From the NCBI GenBank assembly GCA_030674185.1, contig JAPXFY010000031.1:37681862-37745861 (forward strand): a stretch of DNA of 64,000 nucleotides, written 5' to 3'. The notes under the pieces are model-generated. The model saw only the letters and a list, made by a program, of their open reading frames with translations, was not told where the DNA came from and searched no databases. The translations under genes were made by a program, and so were the position numbers. Positions 43,892 to 53,367 of this stretch are shown here, in pieces; position 1 is the stretch's first letter; the number at the start of each line of letters is the position of its first letter. The stretch is from Monoplex corrugatus. Its lineage: Eukaryota > Mollusca > Gastropoda > Littorinimorpha > Ranellidae.

Positions 43892-43970
43892 TACGTCATT
43901 ACGTTGATGACGTTAAACTTCATCATCTCCTGACGTTAAACTTCCGTCAGTGACAGCAAGACGTCAACAT
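43892..43970 (-). promoter_or_regulatory. Cluster of TGACG half-sites upstream of the 196-codon ORF
   Basis: Five TGACG/CGTCA pentamers in about 75 bp (near 43894, 43907, 43931, 43945, 43961), directly upstream of the start codon on the - strand. Such half-sites bind CREB/ATF factors; function here is inference. Confidence 0.35.
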
Positions 43971-44384
43971 TTTAAGCTAACAGTAACACCCACCTGAATG
44001 ACTTATAAGCACAGAGACGGTCAGCTAGCATGTCAATTTTCAATGTTGTGGACTAGGATTGAACTCGAGACATCAGATTTTGAATCCGTGGCTCTGTCAA
44101 AAGAACTAACCAAAAAAGAAAAAAAAATGAGAGAGAGAGAGAGAAGAAACACCCTATGATTGAACCCAAAATCCCAGTAGGAATCGGGGAAAAAAGAAAA
44201 AAAAAAACTACGAAAGTAGAATCAGAACGCGTATTTGATATAACCAGACAAGACAGGAGCAAATTTTCTGCCAACTGGCCTTTGTCATGTTAAGATCACA
44301 AACGAACAAACACCAAATTTTTGTGTTTTTTCTTCTTCTTTTTTTCTGGTTCCTGTAGGCCTATGCTTGAACACAGGCAGTCAC

Positions 44385-44455
44385 ACTTGTTTTGGAGTCC
44401 AAAACCCCTATGTTGTTGGTGTGGCGCCCTAACAACTGAGCTATAGGGCTGCTTA
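44385..44455 (-). mobile_element. tRNA-like SINE head
   Basis: On the - strand: GCAGCCCTATAGCTCAGTTG then TTAGGGCGCCAC, a clear A box with the acceptor-like start. The expected B box is degenerate. A second tRNA-like trace is at 44045-44100 (B box GATTGAACTC). Not a functional tRNA. Confidence 0.5.
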
Positions 44456-44497
44456 CAAACAGTTTCTGCTAGTGTGTACGTTCTATATTATGTCTTG

Positions 44498-44683
44498 TGT
44501 TTCGTTCTTTCTACAGCCAACTCGGAAGACAGGGCAATGCTTCTACGTCTTTACTCGTCGCTGTCTGATTCTCAACTGACTACAGTATATATACATTTCA
44601 CAGTGAACAGCAATCAGTTATATTTAAACGAATATCATGCCGTGCTGCTATCCGCATGCTGTTTACTGTCAACACACGTCACA
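44498..44683 (-). repeat. 3' LTR (186 bp)
   Basis: Differs from the 5' LTR by two substitutions and one missing base over 187 positions. TG...CA ends. Confidence 0.9.
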
Positions 44684-44922
44684 TCTCCCTTTCTTTAAGG
44701 AAACAAAATCAATTAATAATTTTCCCTATCTTTCAGTCCATACGAAATAAATGTGTTTCCACCTTTATCACAGCATTAACTTAAACACTCATTCTTTCTC
44801 TCACGCACAGAGCCCAATCATTCATTCACCTCATTTTATCTCTGATCATTATACTATCCATCATCATCATGTCCATATTTCGCAAAGCTTTCAGTTTATC
44901 TGATTTGGTAGAGTCTTCAGTT

Positions 44923-45724
44923 TCATTCATATTTCAGGAAATCTGGCCTTTTGCTTTGTCTTCCAGATCTTGTTCTATAAGGAGAACTAACTGGTTCGGG
45001 TTGTCCTGTCCTTGTTTGTTTGATAACTTCATCTGGCTCCTTGATGCTGGTTGTCTCAGACATTTTGATGACTGGTGACTGATCAGATGAGTTCTCACGG
45101 ACAGACGATGCTGGCGTCCTGACATCTGTTCCAGTTCCAGTTTTCTTGTTATCTTCCAGCATCTGTTTTGATGGAATGATGATTTGCTGTTGCTTGCCCG
45201 ATGTGTCGCTTTCCTGATGTCTTCCAGAAATCATCCTTCTCTGGACAAGGCGTTGAGGGTTGATTGTCTGCTGAAGCTCCGTTTCTGTTTGTTGTACTCG
45301 TTCTCTGACTGACGAGATTCCTTCTGTACTGACGTCCGTCCTCTGTGCGAATGTTGTATGACCGGATGTTCACCTGTTGGTCTACTTTGGCGCTGATCCA
45401 CTTTTTGGATCCTGGAGGTTGGAATTTCACAATCTGTCCCGGACTCAGTTCTGTCAGCTTTACTGCGCTTCTGTTGTAGTAGTGCGCTTGCTTCAGTTTC
45501 CTTTTCTCAAGTTCTTTCTTGATTAGTTTGATTCCAGTCTCTCGGCATCGTTGTAGCAAACGGTTCAGGTTGGTATCATGAACTTGTGCTCCTGCTTTGT
45601 CGGTTGGTCCTCTGCCAAAAACAAAGATGTCATCATGAACCGCCACCACGCCTGGCAGTCCTGCCAGAGCGATGTCAATCCTCCTCTGGAATTCTTCTGG
45701 GGCTGGTGAAATACCAAAGGGCAT
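44923..45724 (-). pseudogene. LTR element pol remnant: RT palm end fused to integrase C-terminus
   Basis: From 45724: MPFGISPAPEEFQRR and the VHDD box with its two catalytic Asp, then after about residue 70 the reading switches to a stretch typical of the integrase C-terminal region (HYYNRSAVKLTELSPGQIV). Everything between, the rest of RT, RNase H and the integrase zinc and catalytic core, is deleted; the junction lies near 45515-45530. A second ORF in another frame (45234-44923) carries the S/P/T-rich end with YRTRSGRQSKRP, common at the end of Gypsy pol. Confidence 0.8.
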
Positions 45725-45765
45725 TCGTTTCCATCGGTATTTGCCGAAAGGCGTCTCAAATGTTG

Positions 45766-46406
45766 TCAGGTAGCTGCTGTGTTCGTCCAGTTCAACGTGC
45801 CAAACCCGTTTTTCGCGTCCAGGTGTGTGAAGTATTTTGCATCTTTGAGGAGAGGCAGTACGTCATCAATGGTTGGCATGGGGTACTCGTTTCTCCTGAG
45901 GGCTTTGTTCAGTGGCTTAGGGTCGATGCACAGTCTGACTTTCCCATTGCTCTTTGTTGCTACGACCAAACTGCTTATCCACTCCGTTGGCGTATCTACT
46001 TTAGTGACCACGTCCAGTTTTTTCAACCTCTTCAGCTCGTCCTTCACTTTTCTCTTGCACTGCTTCGGCCACTTTCTGCAAGGCATCTTCACTTTGGAGC
46101 AATACTGGGGTCTGTTTCTAGGTGTAATTTCCCTTCTAGTTTTCCTTCTCCTTCAAAGACATCGTTGTACTTTGTGAGCATATCTTTTGCATTTTCCTCC
46201 TCTTTCTGATTCGCCGCTATCGTTGCAATGTTCTCTTCATTGATCGTCAACAATTGCATGTGCTGTACAGCTTTCAGTCCCAGTACTGGCTTACAGTCCG
46301 TTTTGGTGATCGCGAAGTTGACTTTGTATTTCCTTCTGTTCTTGGGGTTTTTCACTCGCAGCACTATCTCCCCTACAGGCTTCATTTCTGTTCCGTTGAA
46401 CATCAC
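45766..46406 (-). pseudogene. LTR element pol remnant: protease end and RT start, frameshifted
   Basis: 46406-46089 gives the spacer after protease (PVLGLKAVQHMQLLT, YNDVFEGEGKL). 46092-45766, in another frame, gives the RT start with LVVATKSNGKVRLCIDPKPL and the first catalytic Asp in FTHLDAKNG, after which the frame is lost near 45810. At least two frame breaks separate these from gag and from the downstream VHDD part. Confidence 0.8.
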
Positions 46407-47482
46407 CAGCTTCTTCTTCGTCTCTTGCAGGTCAGACTTTCTATCATCTCCTGTGACTTCTCTATACAGGCTCTAGACATCACGTTTGTTGTTGCACCTG
46501 TGTCAAGAAGAAATCTTACTGGCATCTCATTTATCAGCATTTTTGCTCGTATGTTTCTCTCTTTTTTTCTGGTTTTGTCTTCGATCCCGAGGATTTCATT
46601 ATCGCTTTCAGTGTCAGTCTCTTCTTCTTCAAAGTGCCGAACTCTTGTTTTCTTTTGATTTTTCTTGGGTGTTCTGCAGCATGAAGCAAAGTGATTATTT
46701 CCTCCACAAGCTTTGCATTTTCTTCCAAATGCTGGACATTTCTCTTTTGCTCTTGGGTGCTTTCCACCACAATATCCGCATTTCTCTCTGTACTCTGGTT
46801 TGTTTCCTTTGCTATACTGCTTTGCTGTCTTCTTTTCTTTGAAAGCTTGGACTTCCTGCGTCTCCTGTGTTTTTGTCATCATTTGGACGGTTTGATGTTG
46901 ACTTGATTCATGCGCTCTGCACATATCAATACATGCAGTCAATGTCAATTGTCGCACTTCCAGTAATTTTGATCGCAGAGTCTCGTCATGTACACCCAGT
47001 ACGATTTGATCTGTCAACAGTCTGTCTTCAGTGTACCATAGTTCAACAGTCTGTTTCAGTGTACCATAGTTACAGGTCTTGATCAGTCTCCGCAGTTCTG
47101 CTAAAAACTGTTCGATAGATTCTCCTGCTGCTTGATGTCTGCAGTTGAATCTGAATGCTTCGTAAGTTTCATTGGTTGAACCCACACATTATTCTTCGAA
47201 TTTCTGGAGAACAGTGTCAATGTCATTTCTTTCAGCTTCATTAGCAAATGCCAATCTTTCATAGATGTCCATAGCATCCAGCCCGATGCAAGAAAGAAAA
47301 ACTGCTGTTCTGTATGTTGAGTCTTCTTCTGTCTGTGTTGTCACAATTTCATAGCTGTCCCAAAGCCTCTTGAATTTCCTCCAGCTGCTCTGCAGGTTTC
47401 CTCCATTCACGTCAAGTTTAGGAGGCAAGGGAATCTTGGCATGTCGTCGACTGGCTCTTCTCTCTTCTTGTTCATCTTCCAT
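46403..47482 (-). pseudogene. LTR element gag-protease ORF with one in-frame stop
   Basis: Starts MEDEQEERRASRRHAKIPLP. An in-frame TAA at about 47191-47189 interrupts gag; the same frame then continues. Capsid-like helical region (RFNCRHQAAGESIEQFLAEL), then two zinc knuckles, CGYCGGKHPRAKEKCP and CKACGGNNHFASCC, and the aspartic protease motif FLLDTGATTNVM. The order is that of a Ty3/Gypsy element. Confidence 0.85.
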
Positions 47483-47547
47483 GGTTGAACTTTTGTCTTC
47501 AATATTCTGGATTTTTGTTGGAGTTCGTAATCACGATTCTGACACCA

Positions 47548-47734
47548 TGTTTCGTTCTTTCTACAGCCAACTCGGAAGACAGGGCAATGCTTCTACGTCT
47601 TTACTCGTCGCTGTCTGATTCTCAACTGACTACAGTATATATACATATCACAGTGAACAGCAATCAGTTATCATTTAAACGAATATCATGCCGTGCTGCT
47701 ATCCGCACGCTGTTTACTGTCAACACACGTCACA
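47548..47734 (-). repeat. 5' LTR (187 bp)
   Basis: TG...CA ends, near-identical to the 3' LTR. A TATA-like TATATATACATAT lies in its middle on the + strand; polarity of any promoter is not determinable. Confidence 0.9.
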
Positions 47735-47882
47735 TCTTGTGTCAATTTGTCATTGAAACAACCTGGGCTGCATTATGCGCATAAACCTGTATTTTACGCT
47801 TTTTTATGAATTGATTTTTTCCAGACGATGTAATTGCAATTACGCTTTGCTGTTTTGTTTTGTATTTGTTCGCATTACTTAT

Positions 47883-48124
47883 TTAATTGTTTGACTCCTG
47901 CACTCTGTCCTCCAGCATTGTCAACCATGCTAGCAAAACAAAAAAATTAACACTTTGACTCCCTCTCCTTATTTACGAGTTTCCTGTCCTCACCCTATCC
48001 AACAGCTTCCTGATAGGCTGAGGGAGTCCAAGAGTCAAGTTTTTGCAGTTGGTGGATAGGGTGCGGGAGTCAAAGGGTTAAGTTTGTGCAGTTGGTAGAT
48101 AGGGTGCGGGAGTCAAATGGTTAA
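47883..48124. mobile_element. TTAA MITE, copy 11, with amplified right arm
   Basis: TTAATTGTTTGACTCCTGCA at left; the right arm (AAGTTTTTGCAGTTGGTGG...GGGAGTCAAAGGGTTAA) is present twice. Ends 48121-48124 TTAA. Confidence 0.75.
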
Positions 48125-48131
48125 AATAATT

Positions 48132-48312
48132 TTAACCCTTTGACTCCCCCACCCTATCCACTAGCATCCTGCTTTGTCATCAATGATGACAAAGCAAAAC
48201 CTTAACCCCTTGACTCCCCTCCTCCCACCCACCCCTATCCACCAGCTTCCTGCAAGAGTCAAAGGGTTAATTTTTTGCAGCTGGAGAACAGGATATGGGA
48301 ATCAAAGGGTTG
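48132..48312. mobile_element. TTAA MITE, copy 12
   Basis: TTAACCCTTTGACTCCCCCA at left, GGAATCAAAGGGTTGA at right. Separated from copy 11 by seven bases only, so two insertions at neighbouring TTAA sites or one tandem event. Confidence 0.75.
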
Positions 48313-50764
48313 AAAAGTTTGAAGGAAAAAAACTTAGACCGTATTGTAGTGAAACGTACTCCTATGTCTACAACGTCCCATGGAGCATAAAAGATATTCA
48401 AACAAATAAACTATGAATACGAATAAAATGTAAACCCATACTCTTACTTTAAAAAAACAAAAAACCCCAAAAAACAAACCACCATATGCATGACCTTGAA
48501 TGGCAGCATGACAAACCGGCACTACTATCCACCTACAGACTGTGGACGCTACCGCTTTCTCCGACCCGTCTATGTGCTGAGTAGGGCTGCCAATAGCCTG
48601 AATTGTCTTGCAATATTTAATATTCGTTCTGACTGTTTTCTATTTTTCTTCCCCCCCCCCCCCCCTCCTGTTTTGTTTGTTTTGTTTTTGTTTGTTTGTT
48701 TTGATTGCTACAATTGTGTTGTTACCGTAATGAACAATATCAACATCTGCAGTTGAACATATTGTGATTATCCTATTTTTCTGTGATTTTATTATTTATT
48801 TTTTTAATTTTCAAAACAGTTTCGTCCACCCAAATTTCGGTGCCGTTGAACTGTCCAGTTTGCATTTAGTTTGATTCCTAAATGGGGCCTCAGTTGTCAG
48901 AGGGAAGCAGCGTAGGATACTTTACTGACAACTGACAAGTGTCGCTTCTAATCTAACTGTTTCTGTGACGTATAATTTCTTGAAAGTGAGTCTGGCAAGT
49001 ATTACAACGATTAAATAGCGCTTTAGAAGAGCGTATTTGCTTGCATTAAAGGCATGCGCCCGCTGAAAAGGATTTACGTGAGAAAAAATGAATAATTTTT
49101 TTTTGTTTTGTTTTGGGAGATGTGGATGATCTCCCTTTGGTTTTCTATTGTCATGTACACATGACATGTATGTTACACGTATGTGATTGTTGGATGGTTG
49201 GCCGTGTATTTTTGCGTGTCTACCGTAGTGGTGGCTCTCCAGCGTATCTTTACAGTTTAAAAGTTAAAACTTGTGATGGCAGTTGTAAAGTTTGTGATCC
49301 CTTTATTGTGACAGCCAAAATGAAAATCTGTTCTGCCTTCCCTCCTCCACACCTGTAGGCCTAATGCTGTATCATAGTGTATGCTGATTGGTCATAACTA
49401 GGGATGTGACAAAAACATTGAAATTTTTTTCTACATAACATAATTGATATCAGCGTCAAGAGCAAAAAATTAGCGTTACAGTGATACACATTTTAAGAAG
49501 ATTGGTTCATTTTGACGAAAGTTGCGATTTTTTTTAAAGAATCAATTTTTACAATAGGCTCATATTATAATTATAAGACAAATAGTGACTATGTTTTTCT
49601 GTTTTAGAGACATAATGATGCATAACTTTGTCAAATCTTGATTTATAAACAAAAACCAAATTGAGTACAAAGAGCTTGGTCAGCCTGAGCTAACTGTGGC
49701 AATTTTGAACTGATGTATTATTTGATTAAGTGGTAATTAACTAATTGCCTTAATGGGCTTAACATTTTCCCATCTGTGAGCATAAAAATTTTAGTAACGT
49801 TCTCATTTGCCATCATATGAACCTGAAAATTTCTGTACATGCCCTCCAGACAACATTCCTGATATCAGGTGACATTCAGTCTTAATATACTTTAAAGAAA
49901 TACTGAACATTATGTATTTTCTATAAACTCACTACCTTCATAACTAACAACTAGTTTTGTTATCATTTAAAGTTTATGGTAATCATTACATAATATGCTC
50001 ACAAGTATTTCAGTGTCATTTGGTTGGAATCTGAAACACAGACAGAAATGAGAGTACTATATGCCTAATAAATGTGACATTCAGTAATGAATTATCTCTA
50101 TCAACTTGTCTGCCGAAAGAACCACACACACTCACACATACATACATAGACATATAGATGCACACATATGCGTGCTTACGTGTGTGCGCGCGCACACACA
50201 CATACACACACGCGCACATATGCACACACACACACTCTCTCTCCCTCCCCTCCCACCACATGTATTTTAAACAACAAATCTAAAATTACAAACCTTTTTT
50301 TATGAACTGTAAATTTTCCATCAATGTGGTGTGTGTGTCACGTGCATATTACGTGTGTGTGTGTACACGTGTGTGTGTGTGTATGTGTGTGTGTGTGTTT
50401 TGGAAATAATGGGTACACATTCAGGTTACAAGCATTGAGTCTACTAAATAAAACAATGAAAAAAATTAGTTTAAACAAAGAGTGACTCAAACTCATCACT
50501 GAATGACAAAGACAAAAGACAAAATAAAGGAAAAAAGACAATGAATTACAGCAGTGAAAATAACGAAAAAGTTTTGCTTTGAATGATAAAACTGAGGAAA
50601 GAAAGATTTTGTACTGATCTGATTATATCCTACTGGAGCAATGCTTCCCACTGACAGACTCCAGGGTGGGACTGGGAGTGACAAACATGCTACCAGAGCA
50701 AGGGGAAAGCGGGGGAAAAAGAAGAAGGTATCATGCAAATATAACTGGAAAGTTGACAAAATGT
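48313..50764. other. Intergenic, no gene recognised
   Basis: AT-rich single-copy-looking DNA with a C run at 48654-48665, CA-rich patches around 50120-50235 and 50333-50400. The short ORFs have no protein character I can identify. Confidence 0.45.
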
Positions 50765-51420
50765 GAATGGCTCTGGAAGAAATTTTTCAATAAGTTCCTG
50801 GAACTGTGCCAGTGCAAGAAAAAGGATATCAACCATTGAGAAATATGACTTTGATATAGTTTCTGCAAGAAAGCAGAACAAACAAGAAAAACGAGTAGAC
50901 ATTGAACTTGAAGTCTTCATAGTAAATCAGAACATGATGATAAATCATAATGACTAGGTATGGTCATCAAAAATAACTTGAAAGACAGAGTGTCCATATT
51001 AGACTTAGAATGATGGTGTTCTAATTCATGTGAACTACTACTACTAGGCATACAGTGATACACCTTCAAACTCCACATAAAAAAAAACCCTTTGTACTTA
51101 TCAATATCAGTACCTGTGTACACCCAGGATCCTGTACCTCAAAAACAGTGTGGAACTCCTAGAAGAAATTGAAGATGAACTAGGAGACCTGTTTTTGTAT
51201 GTGGTGGTCTAAATGCAAGATTTGCAGTGTATCATAATGATACCAATGCCCAGGGACATGCTCTGGAAGAGATGCTGTGTGATATCTAGCTCAGCCCACT
51301 CACAACATCACCAATCCATATTGGTGCGGAACAAACTCAACAAGACGACAGAATCATCTGTCCTAAACTATCACCACTAATCAGTGCAGAAACACTGAAC
51401 ACTCATGGCGGTAACATGTA
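50765..51420 (+). pseudogene. Decayed LINE endonuclease
   Basis: SISSWNCASARKRISTIEKY followed by FDIVSARKQ resembles the start of the apurinic endonuclease domain of Jockey/I-type LINEs (WNCNG...D...QET). About 350 bp further a stretch reading GDLFLYVGGLNARF, then NDTNAQGHALEEML, resembles the GDFNAR and G..L...L blocks of the same domain, with a lost base and stops between. Too eroded for a firm family call. Confidence 0.4.
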
Positions 51421-51770
51421 CCAGTGGTATTCAGCATAATGAAAAAAATATCATCAAGAAACTTGAAACTTGACCAAGAAACCCATTTCAATATGATAGT
51501 ATAGAATCTTATACCGTTTCTAAACTCACACCTATTAAATCAAAAGGGAGAACAAGAAACAAAGAAGAAAATGCGACTCATCTGAGTTTTTTTTCTTTCC
51601 TGTTCAGACAGGGATTTTTTTCCTTATCCACTGGACTTGGTGATCTGGGTGTTAGCCTTTTGGATGAGATAGCAAACTGACATCCCTTGTGCGCCTCAAA
51701 CAATGTACAGCACCAAAGAGGTCGTCTCTGTCAAACATTATGATAAATGCTTCCCTTTTTTTTGTCACAG

Positions 51771-51946
51771 TAGTTCAAGATGGATGCAGACCTGCTAGAT
51801 CATTGTCTGTCGTACCATGGGTCAGCTTTGATGGAACAGCTGATGGAGGAACATGGGGAATCCCTCACCATACCTGCCGCTCTGCGTCGACGTTACTCTG
51901 GTCCTGATGCCTCTGTCAAGGATCGCATGCTGCCAGAGGATAAAAA
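51771..51946 (+). CDS. TTC14: TTC14 homologue, first coding exon
   Basis: ATG at 51780, preceded by TAGTTCAAG and a strong acceptor (CCTTTTTTTTGTCACAG), so the exon probably starts at 51771 with a non-coding exon upstream that I cannot place. Reads MDADLLDHCLSYHGSALMEQ, matching the N-terminus of vertebrate TTC14 (M-D-x-D-L-L, then HGSxL). Donor GTAATG at 51947, phase 2, fits exon 2. TTC14 is a nuclear-type protein with an S1 RNA-binding domain and TPR repeats; its biochemical role is poorly defined. Confidence 0.85.
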
Positions 51947-52352
51947 GTAATGCTTCATCTGTGATGGGTTTGGTTGGTTGATTGTATGTCGTGTGTGTGT
52001 GTGGATTGATGGTTTGGTGGGGGGAGTTGTTTTTTTTGGTTGTTTTGTTGCTTTGTCATTGTGTGTGTGTTAGGTTTTTAAAATTTTGAAATTTTTAAAG
52101 GTTTTAAATTTATTTATTTATTTATTTATTTATTTTGTGCATTTGTTTCTTTGAACAAGACTTTCTTTGGAAATCATTAGAGCCTAAGCTAGATCAAAAT
52201 GAAAGACTACAAGAACACTTAACCAAGCTGACCAGTTGTGAAAACTGCAACATGAAATCGACGTCAGCAAAACTGAGGTGATGAAGGTCAGCAAATATCA
52301 GTCAACCTGAACATCAGATCAGTGGCTCTAAACTCAGAATAAGTTGGTGAAT

Positions 52353-52439
52353 TTAATCTTTTGACACCCACACCCTATCCTCCAAGTGCAAAAACTTAAC
52401 CCTTTCGGTCCCTTACCCTGTCCACCAGCTTCCTGCAAG
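52353..52439. mobile_element. TTAA MITE fragment, in TTC14 intron 1
   Basis: TTAATCTTTTGACACCCACA and internal TTAACCCTTTCGGTCCC, broken off after CCACCAGCTTCCTGCAAG. Confidence 0.65.
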
Positions 52440-52645
52440 AATGTTTTTTAAATCCCCAGTGTGATAAAGTGGACGAAGTGGTCAACACCAGGGGCATTCC
52501 TTAGATTATGTGTGCGAATGCATTGATATACATGTACTAAATTTTCTTGCCCTTTTTTTCCCTGTTGAAGTATTGTGTATGTTTTGAAACGGTTATAGCC
52601 CTGATAAGGCTCTATGCAGTCACCAGGGCTTTAAATAAAAAATAA
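52440..52645 (+). mobile_element. Repeat X, 3' partial copy
   Basis: Directly abuts the MITE fragment. TTTTTTAAATCCCCAGTGTG, GTGCGAATGCATTGATATA, GAAACGGTTATAGCCCTGAT, AGGGCTTTAAATAAAAA. Confidence 0.7.
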
Positions 52646-52778
52646 CAGTAACAGTAACCCTCATGCACACTCCCCTCCCTAATCGTCCAAACCATGACAG
52701 ACTGAAAAGACTATCCGTGGCCCAATCATTCCAGCATGACCAACAGTACTACTGGTCTCTTTATTTGCATTCTTTCAG

Positions 52779-52897
52779 TGACAGCGACTTCACGGCAGCA
52801 GTTCACAAGTTCATCGCTCGGAAAGCGGACATGTTGTTTCATCGAGCACGCAGGAAAAGCACCACCAGAGAAGTGTCAGAAACTTGCCTGCCAGATG
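52779..52897 (+). CDS. TTC14: TTC14 homologue, exon 2
   Basis: Acceptor GCATTCTTTCAG, phase 2 (AA from exon 1 plus T gives Asn); donor GTTTGT at 52898, phase 1. Reads DSDFTAAVHKFIARKADMLF and HRARRKSTTREVSE, matching the IQKFISKKADLLF segment of vertebrate TTC14. The next exon lies 8.7 kb away across two nested transposons. Confidence 0.87.
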
Positions 52898-53367
52898 GTT
52901 TGTTTCCCTTATCTCATATATATATATGCGCGCGCGTGTGTGTGTGTGTGTGTGTGTCTAAATCAGGGGGTGGAATTGTTCCGCCGTTAGGCGGATTTCC
53001 GCTTTTTTAAAATCAGAATCCGCCGAAAAAATCGTCCGCCGAAAAAAAAATCGGACCTCAAAAATTCCCAAAATCGCTGTATTCTCAAATGGCTTGATCG
53101 GAATGAGTTCTCGGAAGGGAAGCTTTAGCGGAAGGGGAGCTTTAGCGTGCGCGAAACTGATTGCGCAGTCGGTCTCCAAGATGGCGATCAACTTGCGGAT
53201 TGTTGAGCGCGGAGAGCCTTTCGAAGAAAAAACTGGACCTGGTACAAATGGTTGGCGATGGGAATGGACCGATGAAATTATCAAAGAGAATCGCGTCGGG
53301 GATTTCATCCGCAAGGTGAAGGAGCCAGGCTACGCTCTCTGCATTGCATGCAAAAGCGATATCAACT

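Larger units (their letters stand above)
44498..47734 (-). mobile_element. Gypsy-like LTR retrotransposon, internally deleted
   Basis: 3.24 kb, transcribed on the - strand. LTRs begin TGTTTCG and end CACA, and the 5-bp target duplication TCTTG flanks both sides (44493-44497, 47735-47739). A purine-rich tract precedes the 3' LTR (- strand AAAGAAAGGGAGA at about 44685-44697) and a primer-binding-site-like TGGTGTCAGAATCG follows the 5' LTR. The internal region keeps gag, protease, part of RT and the end of integrase; RNase H and the integrase core are missing. Non-autonomous and broken, but recently inserted judging by the LTRs. Confidence 0.9.
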
